Below are positions 53,960 to 62,969 of a stretch of DNA of 64,000 nucleotides, piece after piece. The stretch spans positions 1 through 64,000 of the forward strand of contig JADCER010000004.1 of assembly GCA_020249925.1 (NCBI GenBank), given 5' to 3'. Origin of the DNA: Roseomonas sp. GTDB lineage: Bacteria > Pseudomonadota > Alphaproteobacteria > Acetobacterales > Acetobacteraceae. Made by a program: the position numbers and the translations under genes. The notes under the pieces were generated by a model, which had not been told where the DNA came from, did no database searches, and saw only the letters and a list, made by a program, of their open reading frames with translations. Numbering within the stretch: the stretch's first letter is position 1; each line of letters opens with the position of its first letter.

Positions 53960-55102
53960 ATGGAACCGCTTGCCACGCCAACCCTGCCGCAAGGCATCCG
54001 CTCTCGCTTTCTGGAGGGCATCAATGGGCTTCGCGTCCATCTGCTGGAAGCCGGGCATGAAACGCCGGGTCGGCCTTGCCTTTTGCTGCTGCATGGCTTT
54101 CCGGAGCTCGCCTATTCCTGGCGGCAGGTGATGCTGCCCTTGTCGGCGCTGGGTTATCACGTGGTGGCGCCGGATCAGCGCGGTTATGGCCGCACCACGG
54201 GGTGGAGTGCGGATTATGACGCGCCGCTGGCGCCATTTCGCCTGACCAATCTGGTGCGCGATGCGCTGGGCGTGGTGGCCGCACTCGGCTACCGGGAGGT
54301 GGCGGCGGTGATTGGGCATGATTTCGGCTCACCGGTCGCCGCCTGGTGCGCGCTGACCCGCCCTGATGTGTTTCGCCGCGTGGCGCTGATGAGCGCGCCT
54401 TTCGCCGGCGGGCCGGATTGGCCGAAGCCTGGTCAGCAATCCAGCGGTTCTTCCGCCATGCCGGGGTTGGATGAGGCTTTGGCCACCTTGCCGCGCCCGC
54501 GCAAACACTACCACGCCTATTACGCCACGCGCCCGGCCAATGCGGATATGATGGGCGCGGCGCAGGGGCTGCACGCTTTCATGCGCGCCTATTACCACCA
54601 CAAAAGCGCTGATTGGGCGGCCAATAAACCGCATAAGCTGCGCGATTGGTCTGCCGCAGAAATGGCGAAACTGCCGACCTATTACGTCATGGACCGTGCC
54701 GAGACGATGCCGGAGACAGTGGCGCATGAAATGCCAAGCGCTGCTGAGGTTGCGCGCTGCGCCTGGATGACGGAAGCGGAAATGGCCGTTTATGCGGCGG
54801 AGTATGGCAGCACCGGATTTCAGGGTGGGCTCAATTGGTATCGCACGCGCTTCGCGCCGGAAGTGAATGCGGATTTGGCGCTATTTGCCGGGCGCAGCAT
54901 TGATGTGCCTTCGGTCTTTATCGCCGGTGCTGCGGATTGGGGCGTGTTTCAGGCCCCCGGCGCTTTTGAACGTATGCAGGGGATTGCCTGCACCCGCATG
55001 GCGGCAGCGCATCTGGTGCCTGGCGCCGGGCATTGGGTGCAACAGGAACAACCCGCGCGCACGGTGGAATTGCTCAAGGAATTGCTGTCGCGCGACGCGT
55101 GA
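53960..55102 (+). CDS. alpha/beta hydrolase (epoxide hydrolase-like)
   Basis: A 380-residue alpha/beta hydrolase. LLLLHGFPELAYSWRQVMLP gives the oxyanion HGFP motif, VVAPDQRGYGRTTGW is typical of epoxide hydrolases, and AAVIGHDFGSPVAAWCA holds the nucleophile position (HDFGS, Asp), with the late His in VPGAGHWVQQEQP. Asp as nucleophile favours an epoxide hydrolase or dehalogenase-type reaction. AGGAAGG precedes the ATG at 53960. It is divergent from the acyl-CoA ligase gene and 40 bp upstream of a methyltransferase gene. Confidence 0.88.
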   Translation: MEPLATPTLPQGIRSRFLEGINGLRVHLLEAGHETPGRPCLLLLHGFPELAYSWRQVMLPLSALGYHVVAPDQRGYGRTTGWSADYDAPLAPFRLTNLVRDALGVVAALGYREVAAVIGHDFGSPVAAWCALTRPDVFRRVALMSAPFAGGPDWPKPGQQSSGSSAMPGLDEALATLPRPRKHYHAYYATRPANADMMGAAQGLHAFMRAYYHHKSADWAANKPHKLRDWSAAEMAKLPTYYVMDRAETMPETVAHEMPSAAEVARCAWMTEAEMAVYAAEYGSTGFQGGLNWYRTRFAPEVNADLALFAGRSIDVPSVFIAGAADWGVFQAPGAFERMQGIACTRMAAAHLVPGAGHWVQQEQPARTVELLKELLSRDA

Positions 55103-55142
55103 TCGGGCTTTCGGCTTTCTCTCAGCTTGCTAGATAGGTGCG

Positions 55143-56384
55143 ATGAAAGACGCTGCCGATGCCGCGCTTGCCGCGCAATATGATGCCTATCCCTACCCCC
55201 AGCGCGATCCGCGGGATGAGGCCAAGCGCCTGATCATCGGCAGCCCGAGCCATTTGCGGGAAGTGGATCACTGGATTTTTGGCGCCCGCCGCCCGGCCAG
55301 CCAGCCGCTCCGCGCCCTGGTCGCCGGTGGTGGCAGTGGCGATGCGACCGTGATGCTAGCGCAGCAAATGACGAATGCCGGGCGCGCGGGGGATGTGACC
55401 TGGCTTGATCGTTCCGCCGCGGCGCGGCGTGTCGCGGAAGCGCGCGTGGCGGTGCGCAAGCTGAGCAATGTGGTGTTCCAGGAAGGGTCCTTGCTTGATC
55501 TGGCAGGCAGCGGGCTTGGGCCGTTTGATTACATTGATTGCTGCGGCGTGCTGCATCATCTGCCCGATCCGTTGGAAGGCTTGAAGGCGTTGGTTTCCGT
55601 TTTGGCGCCGGGCGGTGGCTTGGGGTTGATGGTTTATGCGCCGCATGGGCGCACCGGCGTCTATATGGCGCAGGATGCGCTGCGCTTGCTGGCGCCGCCC
55701 GATGAGGCACCGGCAGCGCGGGTTGAAATCGCCAAACGGCTGTGGCGACAAATGCCGGAAACCGCATGGTTGCGCCGCAATCCCTGGATCACGGATCACG
55801 AAAAGGGCGGCGATGCCGGGCTGTATGATTTGCTGCTCAATCCGCGCGATGTTGCCTTCACGGTGCCGGCCTTCAATGCGCTGATCTCGGCGGCGGGGTT
55901 GCGGATAGTGTGCCTGGTGGAACCGCTGCGTTACGACCCGCTTTCCTATCTTTCCGATCCCAAGCTCCGCCCGCGCATCGAAGCCATGGATGTGGTGCAG
56001 CGTGCGGCCCTGGCCGAGGCGATCACCGGCAATATGGGCGTGCATATTGCCTATTGCGTGCGCGCCGATGCGCCGGCGGTCACCGCGCCCTGGGATGATC
56101 CCGCGGCCATTCCGTGCTTGCGCGAATTGGATGGCGCGAAGCTCGCCGCCAGCCTGCCGCGCGATGGCGTGCTGCGCGTGAGCTTTGATGGCCTGACCGT
56201 GCCTGTGCCCTTGCCGCGTTTGGCGAGTGCGATCCTGTCGCGCATTGATGGCAAGCGCAGTATTGGCGAGATCGGTGACGATCTGGCGCAGAATGGCACG
56301 GCGCGGGATGTTTTCACGCGCGACTTCCAGGCTTTGGTCGCCGCGATGGAAAAGACCAATCGCTTACTGATCAGCGCTGCTTAA
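55143..56384 (+). CDS. class I SAM-dependent methyltransferase with C-terminal HTH/PqqD-like domain
   Basis: A 413-residue protein. After AQYDAYPYPQRDPRDEAKRL it has a Rossmann SAM site ALVAGGGSGDATVMLAQQMT, then DYIDCCGVLHHLPDPLEGLK and VLAPGGGLGLMVYAPHGRTG. The last 80 or so residues (VPLPRLASAILSRIDGKRSI, then GEIGDDLAQNG) resemble the small helical domain seen in PqqD-like or winged-helix modules. The substrate is unknown. Its stop lies within a nested hairpin (56373-56412) next to palindromic element copy 3. Confidence 0.82.
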   Translation: MKDAADAALAAQYDAYPYPQRDPRDEAKRLIIGSPSHLREVDHWIFGARRPASQPLRALVAGGGSGDATVMLAQQMTNAGRAGDVTWLDRSAAARRVAEARVAVRKLSNVVFQEGSLLDLAGSGLGPFDYIDCCGVLHHLPDPLEGLKALVSVLAPGGGLGLMVYAPHGRTGVYMAQDALRLLAPPDEAPAARVEIAKRLWRQMPETAWLRRNPWITDHEKGGDAGLYDLLLNPRDVAFTVPAFNALISAAGLRIVCLVEPLRYDPLSYLSDPKLRPRIEAMDVVQRAALAEAITGNMGVHIAYCVRADAPAVTAPWDDPAAIPCLRELDGAKLAASLPRDGVLRVSFDGLTVPVPLPRLASAILSRIDGKRSIGEIGDDLAQNGTARDVFTRDFQALVAAMEKTNRLLISAA

Positions 56385-56412
56385 CCGCGTTAGCACGCGG
56401 CGACGCAGCGCT
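56373..56412. repeat. nested hairpin beyond palindromic element copy 3
   Basis: AGCGCTGC (56373-56380) pairs with GCAGCGCT (56405-56412), and inside lies CCGCGT/ACGCGG (56385-56400). It overlaps the methyltransferase stop and lies 12 bp from the palindromic element. It may also terminate the methyltransferase transcript. Confidence 0.65.
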
Positions 56413-56424
56413 AAATCTTGATTT

Positions 56425-56475
56425 GATCGCATTTTCCGAGTCGCCAAGCGTTACCGCTTGGCTTGAAAATGCTCA
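56425..56475 (-). repeat. palindromic element copy 3, abutting the enoyl-CoA hydratase stop
   Basis: On the minus strand it starts with the gene's TGA (56475-56473): TGAGCATTTTC, then GCCAAGCG-GTAA-CGCTTGGC, then GGAAAATGCGATC. Relative to the other copies the inner stem has changed T-A to C-G on both arms, so pairing is kept. Confidence 0.93.
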
Positions 56476-57291
56476 ACGCCCCGTGAAATTCGGTTTGCGT
56501 TTTTCGAGAAACGCCGCCACCCCTTCGCGCCGGTCTTCCGTGCCGCGTGTGGCGTCCTGCTCGACCTCGGCCAGTTCCACTGCTTCTGACAGGTTTTGAA
56601 ACGGGGCGAGTGTCATCTGCCGCTTGATCACGCGCATGGAACGTGGCGAGCAGTTATGCGCAAGGTCAGCCGCATAAGCCTGCACGGCAGCGTGAAAGCC
56701 ATCGGCCGGCAGCACGCGCACCAAGCCCATGCCGGCGGCTTCTTCCGCCGTGATGCTGCGGCCAGACAGCAAAAGATCAGCCGCATTCATCGGCCCGATC
56801 AGGCGCGGCAGCATCCAGGCACTGCCATGTTCCGCGACCAGACCGCGCCGCGCAAAAGCCGTGGAAAGCTTGGCACCCGCCGCCATGAAACGAATGTCGC
56901 AAAACAGCGTCAGGCAAAGCCCAACCCCCGCCACCGCGCCATTGATGCCCGCAATCACGGGCTTGCCGATATTGAGCATATAGGAATAGCGCCGCGCAAA
57001 ATCCTCGGTGGGGGGCGCATCACCGGGCGGCGGTGTCACCCCGGCATAGGTCGGGCGTTCCGCGCCGCGTGTGGCGATGGCGGAAACATCGGCACCGACG
57101 CAAAACCCTTTGCCTGTTGCGGTCAGCACAATAGCGCGCACGTTCTCATCCGCCACCGCAAGCGCAAAAGCCGCGCGGGTTTCGGCTTCCATCACGCTTG
57201 ACCAGGCATTCATGCGTTCCGGCCGATTGAGCGTGATGGTCGCGACGCGATCCGCAACGCTATAGAGAATCTCGGTGAAGGCTTCGGTCAT
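56473..57291 (-). CDS. enoyl-CoA hydratase/isomerase family protein
   Basis: A 272-residue crotonase. LYSVADRVATITLNRPERMN is the N-terminal strand, GFCVGADVSAIATRG holds the first oxyanion region, and NGAVAGVGLCLTLFCDIRFM the second; EHGSAWMLPRLIG contains the Glu position used by hydratases. ENLSEAVELAE-type helices end the fold. It acts on CoA esters with the coupled SDR and paralogue upstream. Its start overlaps the SDR stop by 4 nt. Confidence 0.92.
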   Translation of the reverse strand: MTEAFTEILYSVADRVATITLNRPERMNAWSSVMEAETRAAFALAVADENVRAIVLTATGKGFCVGADVSAIATRGAERPTYAGVTPPPGDAPPTEDFARRYSYMLNIGKPVIAGINGAVAGVGLCLTLFCDIRFMAAGAKLSTAFARRGLVAEHGSAWMLPRLIGPMNAADLLLSGRSITAEEAAGMGLVRVLPADGFHAAVQAYAADLAHNCSPRSMRVIKRQMTLAPFQNLSEAVELAEVEQDATRGTEDRREGVAAFLEKRKPNFTGR

Positions 57292-58130
57292 TTCTTCGGT
57301 GTCTTTTCGCGCTGTCTTTCCCAGACGGCATCATCCCAACCGAGCATTTCCTGCACACCAGCGCGTGCCCCGCCGAGGTAACGCCGCCCGCCATCAATCA
57401 CCACGCATTCGCCGTTGATATAGCCGGCATTTTCTGAAACCAGATAGGCGGCAAGGTCAGTGAGTTCCTCATGCCGCCCGGCGCGGTTGAGCGGCACATC
57501 GGCGTGATCAAGCCCACCGGGACGCAGCCGCGCCACCGCCGCTTCGGTCGGGAAAGTGCCGGGTGCGATGGCCACAAGCCGAATGCCATGACGGCCCCAT
57601 TCCACTGCAAGGCTTTTTGTCATCGCCAAAACACCGGCCTTGGCCATGGCAGAAGGCACGGTGAAAGCCGCGCCCTGCAAGGCGGAAAGCGTCAGGATAC
57701 TCAGCACCACGCCGGGCCGTCCCGCATCAATCCAGCGCCGCCCCACCCCCATGGTGCAATAAGCCGCGCCATGCAGCGTGGTGGCCAGCACTGCATCCAG
57801 GGCGCGTGCGGAAAGCCGGTGCGTCTGCGCCAGGAAATTCGCCGCGGCATTATTCACCAGAATATCCGGCGCGCCTTCGGCAAAGACGGTATCGAGCATC
57901 GCCTCCACCGCCGCCGCATCGCGGATATCGCAAGCGTGCACAGCAATATCCGCGCCGGGGATTTCCGCGCGCAAGGCCGCGGCGGTTTCCTGCAAAACCG
58001 AAAGGCGCCGCCCGCAAATCGCGATGCGCGCACCCAATTGCAGATAGCGTCGGGCAATGGCGCGCCCCAAGCCGGTGCCGCCACCGGTGATTAGCGCGCG
58101 CCGCCCAGCCAGCAGCCCCGGCGTGAACAA
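57288..58130 (-). CDS. SDR family oxidoreductase (2,4-dienoyl-CoA reductase/FabG-like)
   Basis: A 280-residue short-chain dehydrogenase. ALITGGGTGLGRAIARRYLQ is the cofactor loop, ILVNNAAANFLAQTH the NNAA motif, and the region LTLSALQGAAFTVPSAMAKA holds the catalytic Ser, with the YxxxK position occupied by PSAMAK (Tyr replaced by Ser/Pro context), as in 2,4-dienoyl-CoA reductases that use a different Tyr. GYINGECVVIDGGRRYLGG ends the fold. It lies between two enoyl-CoA hydratase genes, so it likely reduces an acyl-CoA intermediate. Confidence 0.88.
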   Translation of the reverse strand: MFTPGLLAGRRALITGGGTGLGRAIARRYLQLGARIAICGRRLSVLQETAAALRAEIPGADIAVHACDIRDAAAVEAMLDTVFAEGAPDILVNNAAANFLAQTHRLSARALDAVLATTLHGAAYCTMGVGRRWIDAGRPGVVLSILTLSALQGAAFTVPSAMAKAGVLAMTKSLAVEWGRHGIRLVAIAPGTFPTEAAVARLRPGGLDHADVPLNRAGRHEELTDLAAYLVSENAGYINGECVVIDGGRRYLGGARAGVQEMLGWDDAVWERQREKTPKK

Positions 58131-58133
58131 GGA

Positions 58134-58934
58134 TCAGGCGCCCTTGTAGGTTGGCTTGCGCTTTTCGCGCATCGCCGCCAGCGCTTCCTTGTGGTCTTCC
58201 GTGGTATGCGCCACCGCCTGCATGGCGGAGGACATTTCAAGCACGGAATCAAGCCGGTTATTCCAGGCTTCGCGCAATAGGCGCCGCGCCATGCGCACGG
58301 CTTGCGGCGGATTGGCGGCGATACGCCGCGCCAGCGCGCGTGCCGCATCCAGCAATTCCGCATCTGGCACCACCTGAGACACCAGCCCATAAGCCAGCGC
58401 CTGATCTGCTGACAGCGTATCACCGGTCAATGACATTTCGGCCGCCTTGGCGAAGCCCACCACACGCGGCAGCAGCCAGGCACCGCCATCACCGGGGATG
58501 ATGCCAAGCTTCACAAAGCTTTCGGCAAAGCGCGCGGATTGGCCGGCAATGCGCAAATCACACATGCAGGCAAGATCACACCCGGCCCCCATGGCGGGGC
58601 CATTCACTGCCGCAATCACGGGGATTTCCAATTGTTCAAACATACGCGGCAGGCGTTGAATGCCATGGCGATAATAGCCACGCGCCTGGGCCGGGGTGCG
58701 CTCCGTGCTGCCACTCGCGGCCTCGCCCATGCGGCGCACATTGCCGCCGGCACAAAAGGCGCTGCCGGCACCCGTCAGAATCGCCACGCGCGCGTTCGCT
58801 TCCGCATCCAGCTTCATGAAGGTGGCAATCAGCCCATCCTGGGTTTCGGGATCGAGCGGATTGCGCGATTCGGGCCGGTTCAGCGTGACCAGGGCGATGT
58901 CATCCACAATTTCAACAAGTACGGGCGCGTCCAT
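58134..58934 (-). CDS. enoyl-CoA hydratase/isomerase family protein (paralogue)
   Basis: A 266-residue crotonase. IALVTLNRPESRNPLDPET, AFCAGGNVRRMGE and NGPAMGAGCDLACMCDLRIA are the oxyanion-forming regions, and LGIIPGDGGAWLLPRVVG carries the second half of the active site. It is the first gene of a three-gene operon (ECH, SDR, ECH) with 3-nt spacing and overlap, which suggests catabolism of a carboxylic acid as its CoA ester. Confidence 0.92.
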   Translation of the reverse strand: MDAPVLVEIVDDIALVTLNRPESRNPLDPETQDGLIATFMKLDAEANARVAILTGAGSAFCAGGNVRRMGEAASGSTERTPAQARGYYRHGIQRLPRMFEQLEIPVIAAVNGPAMGAGCDLACMCDLRIAGQSARFAESFVKLGIIPGDGGAWLLPRVVGFAKAAEMSLTGDTLSADQALAYGLVSQVVPDAELLDAARALARRIAANPPQAVRMARRLLREAWNNRLDSVLEMSSAMQAVAHTTEDHKEALAAMREKRKPTYKGA

Positions 58935-58991
58935 GGGGCATTCCTTTCAAGGTAGTCGGCAGGATGGAACGCCAGCGCCAAGGCGGCAAGA

Positions 58992-60587
58992 TCAGCCAGG
59001 CCGCTTGGCGCCGCGCATCACCGCCACAACAACCAGCGCCAGCAGACAAATCATTACCAACACGGTGAAGGTATCGCGAAAGGCGAGCATAGACGCCTGG
59101 GTCAGCACCACGCGCCCCAGGTAATCCTGCGCTAAAGCCTGGCGAATGCCATCGGCGAAGCCCTCTTGTGCCAGCAGCCTTTCAGCATCGCGCAACCAAT
59201 CGGCGGTATTGCCGCGCCCTTCCTGGGTTGCTGTCAGCGCCTGGGCATAAAGCTGTGTGTGGCGTTCCAGATAGATGGACAGCAGATTGACGCCCATAGC
59301 CCCGCCAAATTGCCGCGCGAAATTGATCGCGCCCGAACCCTGCCCAACCCATTGCGGCGGCAGGGATCGCAAGGCGCCAGCATTCATGCTGGGCATCGCA
59401 ATGCCAAAGCCAATGCGCCCAATCAGAATCCAGATCGCCAAGGTCCAGAAGGGCGTATCCGTGCCGACATCCACCATCAGCCAGGTGGAATAGGCGAAAA
59501 GGATCAGCCCAATGCCAATCGGCAGCCAGGGCTCGGTCCTATCCGCGATACGCCCAGCGATTGGAAAAACGAGCAGCAGCGCAAGCCCGGCCGGCATCAG
59601 CACCAATCCGGCGCGCGTGGCGGAATAGCCCTGCACCGTCTGCACAAAAAGCGGCAGCAGATAGACCGAACCAAACAGTGTCGCGCCATAGACCAGCGCC
59701 ACCAGGGATGAACAGGCAAAGCCACGCACGGTGAATAGCCGCGGATTGAGCATGGCATAGGGGCTGCGCCATTCCCACCAAACGAAAGCAATGGCGGCGA
59801 CAGCGGCGATCGAAAGCTCCGTCACTACCGCATCGGATTGCCAGCCTTCGCGCTGCCCGCTGGAAAGCCCGGTTAGCAGCGCAAAAAGGGCAATGATCAG
59901 CAGGATAAAGCCCGGCGCATCAAAGCGCCGCTTGGTGCCTTCCCGCGCGGGGCCAGGCATCACGATCAGCCCCAAAATCAGACCAATCATGGCGAAGGGG
60001 ATCGCCAGGAAAAATACTGACCGCCAGCCGAAGCCATCCACCATCAGCCCGCCAAATGCCGGGCCAAGTGCCGGCGCCAGCACCACGCCCACCGCGTAAA
60101 GCCCCATCGCAGAGCCGCGTTTTTCCGGCGGATAGACCATGAAAATGATTTGCATACCCAGGGGCTGCACCATGCCCGCCGCGGCCCCTTGCAATACGCG
60201 GCCCAGAATCAACGTGCCTTCTTCCGGCGCAAAGCCCGATAGCAGCGACCCAAAAATGAAAATCAGCATCGCCGCCGAATAGGTCAGCCGAAACCCAAAG
60301 CGATCCACCAGCCAACCATTCAGCAACATGGTGCCGGTGACGGAAGCCAGAAACGCGGTTGCTACCAACTGCGCGTGATCCTGCCCCATGCCATAAGCGC
60401 CCATGATTTCCGGCAAGGCGACATTGGCAATCGTGGAAGAAAGGATGGTCGCAATCGTGCCAATCATCGCCGGGATCGTCACCATCCAGCGATAGGAATC
60501 ACCAAACCGCGCCGCCAGCACTGCCATTTCCGGCCCCGCCCAGGAAGCGCGAGGCGGTATGGGTGCGCCGGCGGTTGCCTCACTCAC
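58992..60587 (-). CDS. emrB: DHA2-family MFS multidrug exporter (EmrB-like)
   Basis: A 531-residue transporter with about 14 hydrophobic segments. TIATILSSTIANVALPEIMG in the first helix, GWLVDRFGFRLTYSAAMLIF (motif A) and GRVLQGAAAGMVQPLGMQII are typical of the EmrB/QacA group. With the membrane fusion protein encoded 8 nt upstream it would export toxic compounds, probably through an outer-membrane channel encoded elsewhere. Expression is expected to be controlled by the MarR-type gene at the head of the operon. Confidence 0.92.
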   Translation of the reverse strand: MSEATAGAPIPPRASWAGPEMAVLAARFGDSYRWMVTIPAMIGTIATILSSTIANVALPEIMGAYGMGQDHAQLVATAFLASVTGTMLLNGWLVDRFGFRLTYSAAMLIFIFGSLLSGFAPEEGTLILGRVLQGAAAGMVQPLGMQIIFMVYPPEKRGSAMGLYAVGVVLAPALGPAFGGLMVDGFGWRSVFFLAIPFAMIGLILGLIVMPGPAREGTKRRFDAPGFILLIIALFALLTGLSSGQREGWQSDAVVTELSIAAVAAIAFVWWEWRSPYAMLNPRLFTVRGFACSSLVALVYGATLFGSVYLLPLFVQTVQGYSATRAGLVLMPAGLALLLVFPIAGRIADRTEPWLPIGIGLILFAYSTWLMVDVGTDTPFWTLAIWILIGRIGFGIAMPSMNAGALRSLPPQWVGQGSGAINFARQFGGAMGVNLLSIYLERHTQLYAQALTATQEGRGNTADWLRDAERLLAQEGFADGIRQALAQDYLGRVVLTQASMLAFRDTFTVLVMICLLALVVVAVMRGAKRPG

Positions 60588-61713
60588 GGGCGGGGGTTTC
60601 CACCACCACCATCATGCCCGGGCGCAGCGCGCCATTTGGCGGCAAATCTTCCAGCGCAATACGCACCGGCAGGCGCTGCGTGATTTTGGTGAAATTACCG
60701 GAAGGGTTGGGGCTTGGCAGCAGCGCGAATTCGCTGGTGGCGGCCGCACCCACACGCTCCACCCGCCCGGTAAAGACGCGCCCCGGATAGGCATCCACCG
60801 TCACACGCACTTCACGCCCGGGGCGGAAATAACGAATTTCGGTTTCCTTCACATTGGCTTCCACGCGCACGCGGCGCGGGTCATGCACCAACATCACACG
60901 CTGACCGGGGGTGACATATTCGCCGGGGTCCACGAAAACGCGGTCCACCACGCCATCAAAGGGCATGCGGATGGTGCGGTCTTCAATATCAATCGCAATG
61001 CGCTGGCGCTGGGCGGAGATTTCACGCTCCAACGGTTCCAGCGCAGCGCGTTGATGGCGGATCACGCCCATTTCCTCCCGCGCCGCACCGGCATTGGCCA
61101 ATTGCGCCTCCGCGGTGCGGATATCGGCAGCGACTGCCAATACGCGTTGCGTGGCAGATTCCAGCAAGGCACGGGTTTGATCGTGGCGTTGGCGTGTGGC
61201 GCTGCCCGTGCCGATCAGCATATTGGCGCGTTCATATTCGCTGGCGGCGAAAACGCGATCCGCTTCCGCTGCCGGCAGTGCGGCGCGGGCGGCTTCCAGC
61301 CTGGCGCGCGTCGCGTCTTCCTGGCTGCTGGTCAGGCGATCCACCATGGTGATGCGCGCATCAAGCTCTGCCCGGCGGGTGGCGATATTCGCCAGCCGCG
61401 CTTCCAATTCCTGCAAGGTGAGTGCTGAATCGCGGCTATCAATGCGGATCAGCAAAGCGCCCTGGCGCGGTTCATCGCCGGCAATCACCGGTAGCTCCAT
61501 CACCCAGCCTGGAACGCGGCTGGCAAGCGCGATCATGTCAGCCGCGATGCGCGCATCATCCACAATCACATGCGTGAAATGCCGATAGATCCAATGCCCG
61601 GCGCCCGCGATCAGCGCGAGCCCGGCGGTGAGGGCGGCGGCCAAACGCAGCCGCTTCAGAGCGGAATTGGGGCGGGCAGAAACCGGCGATGTCTTGGCGG
61701 GGCCGATATCCAT
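60580..61713 (-). CDS. emrA: HlyD/EmrA-family membrane fusion protein
   Basis: A 377-residue periplasmic adaptor. One N-terminal transmembrane helix (LAAALTAGLALIAGAGHWIY) is followed by a lipoyl half (VPGWVMELPVIAGDEPRQGA), a long coiled-coil hairpin (about residues 100-230) and IRMPFDGVVDRVFVDPGEYV as the second lipoyl half. It bridges EmrB to an outer-membrane factor. Its ATG at 61713 shares one base with the MarR stop, and its stop overlaps emrB by 8 nt. Confidence 0.92.
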   Translation of the reverse strand: MDIGPAKTSPVSARPNSALKRLRLAAALTAGLALIAGAGHWIYRHFTHVIVDDARIAADMIALASRVPGWVMELPVIAGDEPRQGALLIRIDSRDSALTLQELEARLANIATRRAELDARITMVDRLTSSQEDATRARLEAARAALPAAEADRVFAASEYERANMLIGTGSATRQRHDQTRALLESATQRVLAVAADIRTAEAQLANAGAAREEMGVIRHQRAALEPLEREISAQRQRIAIDIEDRTIRMPFDGVVDRVFVDPGEYVTPGQRVMLVHDPRRVRVEANVKETEIRYFRPGREVRVTVDAYPGRVFTGRVERVGAAATSEFALLPSPNPSGNFTKITQRLPVRIALEDLPPNGALRPGMMVVVETPARE

Positions 61714-62174
61714 CACGCACCGCCTTCGCTGCGCGCCAGGCCCTGCGCCACGCGATCCAGCACGGCAAGGCACATGGCCAAATCTTCCTCGGGGATGCCT
61801 TCCAGGATTTCGGCGCGCACGGCGGCGGCTTCGGCTTCGATGTTTTGTAGCACCGGGCGCGCGGCTTCGGTCAAATGAATGGTCTTGGCGCGACGGTCCC
61901 CCGGGGCAGCGCGGCGTTCTACGAAGCCCTGCGCTTCAAGCCAATCCAGCGTGCGCACCATGGTGGGGCCTTCCACCGCGAGCCGCTTGGCCAAATCCTT
62001 CTGCGTCACGCCATCGCCGCGCCGGGCGAGGCTGAGCAGCACCAGCCAGCGCGATTCCGTCAGGCCAAAGGGCAGGATGCGTTGGTCCAGCCGCACGCGC
62101 CAGCGCCGCGCAATCTGGGCAATGGCCACACCAAGCCGCCAGCGCGCTTGGGAAATATCTGACCCATCAGGCAT
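61713..62174 (-). CDS. MarR-family transcriptional regulator
   Basis: A 153-residue winged-helix repressor from ATG 62174 (MPDGSDISQARWRLGVAIAQ). SRWLVLLSLARRGDGVTQKD and LAVEGPTMVRTLDWLEAQGF form the recognition helix, and ERRAAPGDRRAKTIHLTEAA the wing. A TTG at 62210 would add 12 residues. It is the first gene of the marR-emrA-emrB operon and should bind the palindrome at 62214-62227; ligand-induced release would derepress efflux (family knowledge). Confidence 0.9.
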   Translation of the reverse strand: MPDGSDISQARWRLGVAIAQIARRWRVRLDQRILPFGLTESRWLVLLSLARRGDGVTQKDLAKRLAVEGPTMVRTLDWLEAQGFVERRAAPGDRRAKTIHLTEAARPVLQNIEAEAAAVRAEILEGIPEEDLAMCLAVLDRVAQGLARSEGGA

Positions 62175-62213
62175 GCTGGGAAGGCTAATCCCGGAATGCC
62201 TAGGATGCAAATA

Positions 62214-62227
62214 GATAGCGCGCTATC
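62214..62227. promoter_or_regulatory. palindromic operator of the MarR-EmrAB operon
   Basis: GATAGCG-CGCTATC is a perfect 14-bp palindrome in an AT-richer setting, 40 bp upstream of the MarR ATG and 4 bp from the nth stop. It is the natural candidate for MarR autorepression. Confidence 0.6.
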
Positions 62228-62230
62228 GAA

Positions 62231-62932
62231 TTACACGGGCGGCGCGAGCACCTTATCCCGGTAATTGCAGAACCCCCGCGCCGGGCAGCGCCAGCATTCC
62301 GGCGCCCTTGCCTTGCAGATATAGCGCCCATGCAGGATCAGCCAGTGATGCGCATCGCGCAGCAATTCGGGCGGGCAGCGCTTGACCAGGCCTTCTTCCA
62401 CCGCCCGCGTCGTCTTGCCGGGAGCCAAGCCCGTCCGATTGCCCAGACGAAAGATATGGGTATCCACCGCCATGGTATTCTGCCCAAAGGCGACATTCAG
62501 CACGACATTGGCTGTTTTCCGCCCGACTCCGGGCAGGGCTTCCAGCGCGGCACGCTCTGCTGGCACCTGCCCGCCATGGCGTTCCACCAGCTGCGCCGCA
62601 AGCGCCGCCACATTACGCGCCTTGGCCTGCCATAGCCCGATGCGGCGAATGAAGGGGGCGATGCCCTCAGCGCCCAGGGCGGCCATGGCGGCGGGCGTCG
62701 GTGCCGCCTTGAACAGCCCCGGCGTGCATTTATTCACCGCCGCATCAGTGGTTTGCGCCGAAAGCACCACCGCCACCAGCAGCGAGAAATGATCCTGGTA
62801 GAAAAGCTCCGTCTCCGGCGCGGGGTTGCCTTGGGCCAGGGCGCGCAGGAATGCCTCGGCCTGGTCGCGCGCCATCAGGCGGGCGCGGCGGGGCGCGCGG
62901 GCAGAACCGTGATCGGGTTTCGCTTTGGGCAT
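62231..62932 (-). CDS. nth: endonuclease III
   Basis: A 233-residue DNA glycosylase/AP lyase. The helix-hairpin-helix LPGVGRKTANVV contains the Schiff-base Lys (K139) and VDTHIFRLGNRTG the catalytic Asp (D157). The [4Fe-4S] cluster motif C-X6-C-X2-C-X5-C is intact at C206, C213, C216 and C222. It removes oxidised pyrimidines in base-excision repair. It lies upstream of the marR operon on the same strand. Confidence 0.96.
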   Translation of the reverse strand: MPKAKPDHGSARAPRRARLMARDQAEAFLRALAQGNPAPETELFYQDHFSLLVAVVLSAQTTDAAVNKCTPGLFKAAPTPAAMAALGAEGIAPFIRRIGLWQAKARNVAALAAQLVERHGGQVPAERAALEALPGVGRKTANVVLNVAFGQNTMAVDTHIFRLGNRTGLAPGKTTRAVEEGLVKRCPPELLRDAHHWLILHGRYICKARAPECWRCPARGFCNYRDKVLAPPV

Positions 62933-62969
62933 GGTGTTCTGGGATCATTTTGACCTAAGTTAAGCGTCG

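Noticed and set aside
53864-53981. N-terminal extension of the acyl-CoA ligase to 53981
   Set aside because: The extension would overlap the start and ribosome-binding site of the divergent hydrolase gene; ATG 53864 was preferred, though not proven.
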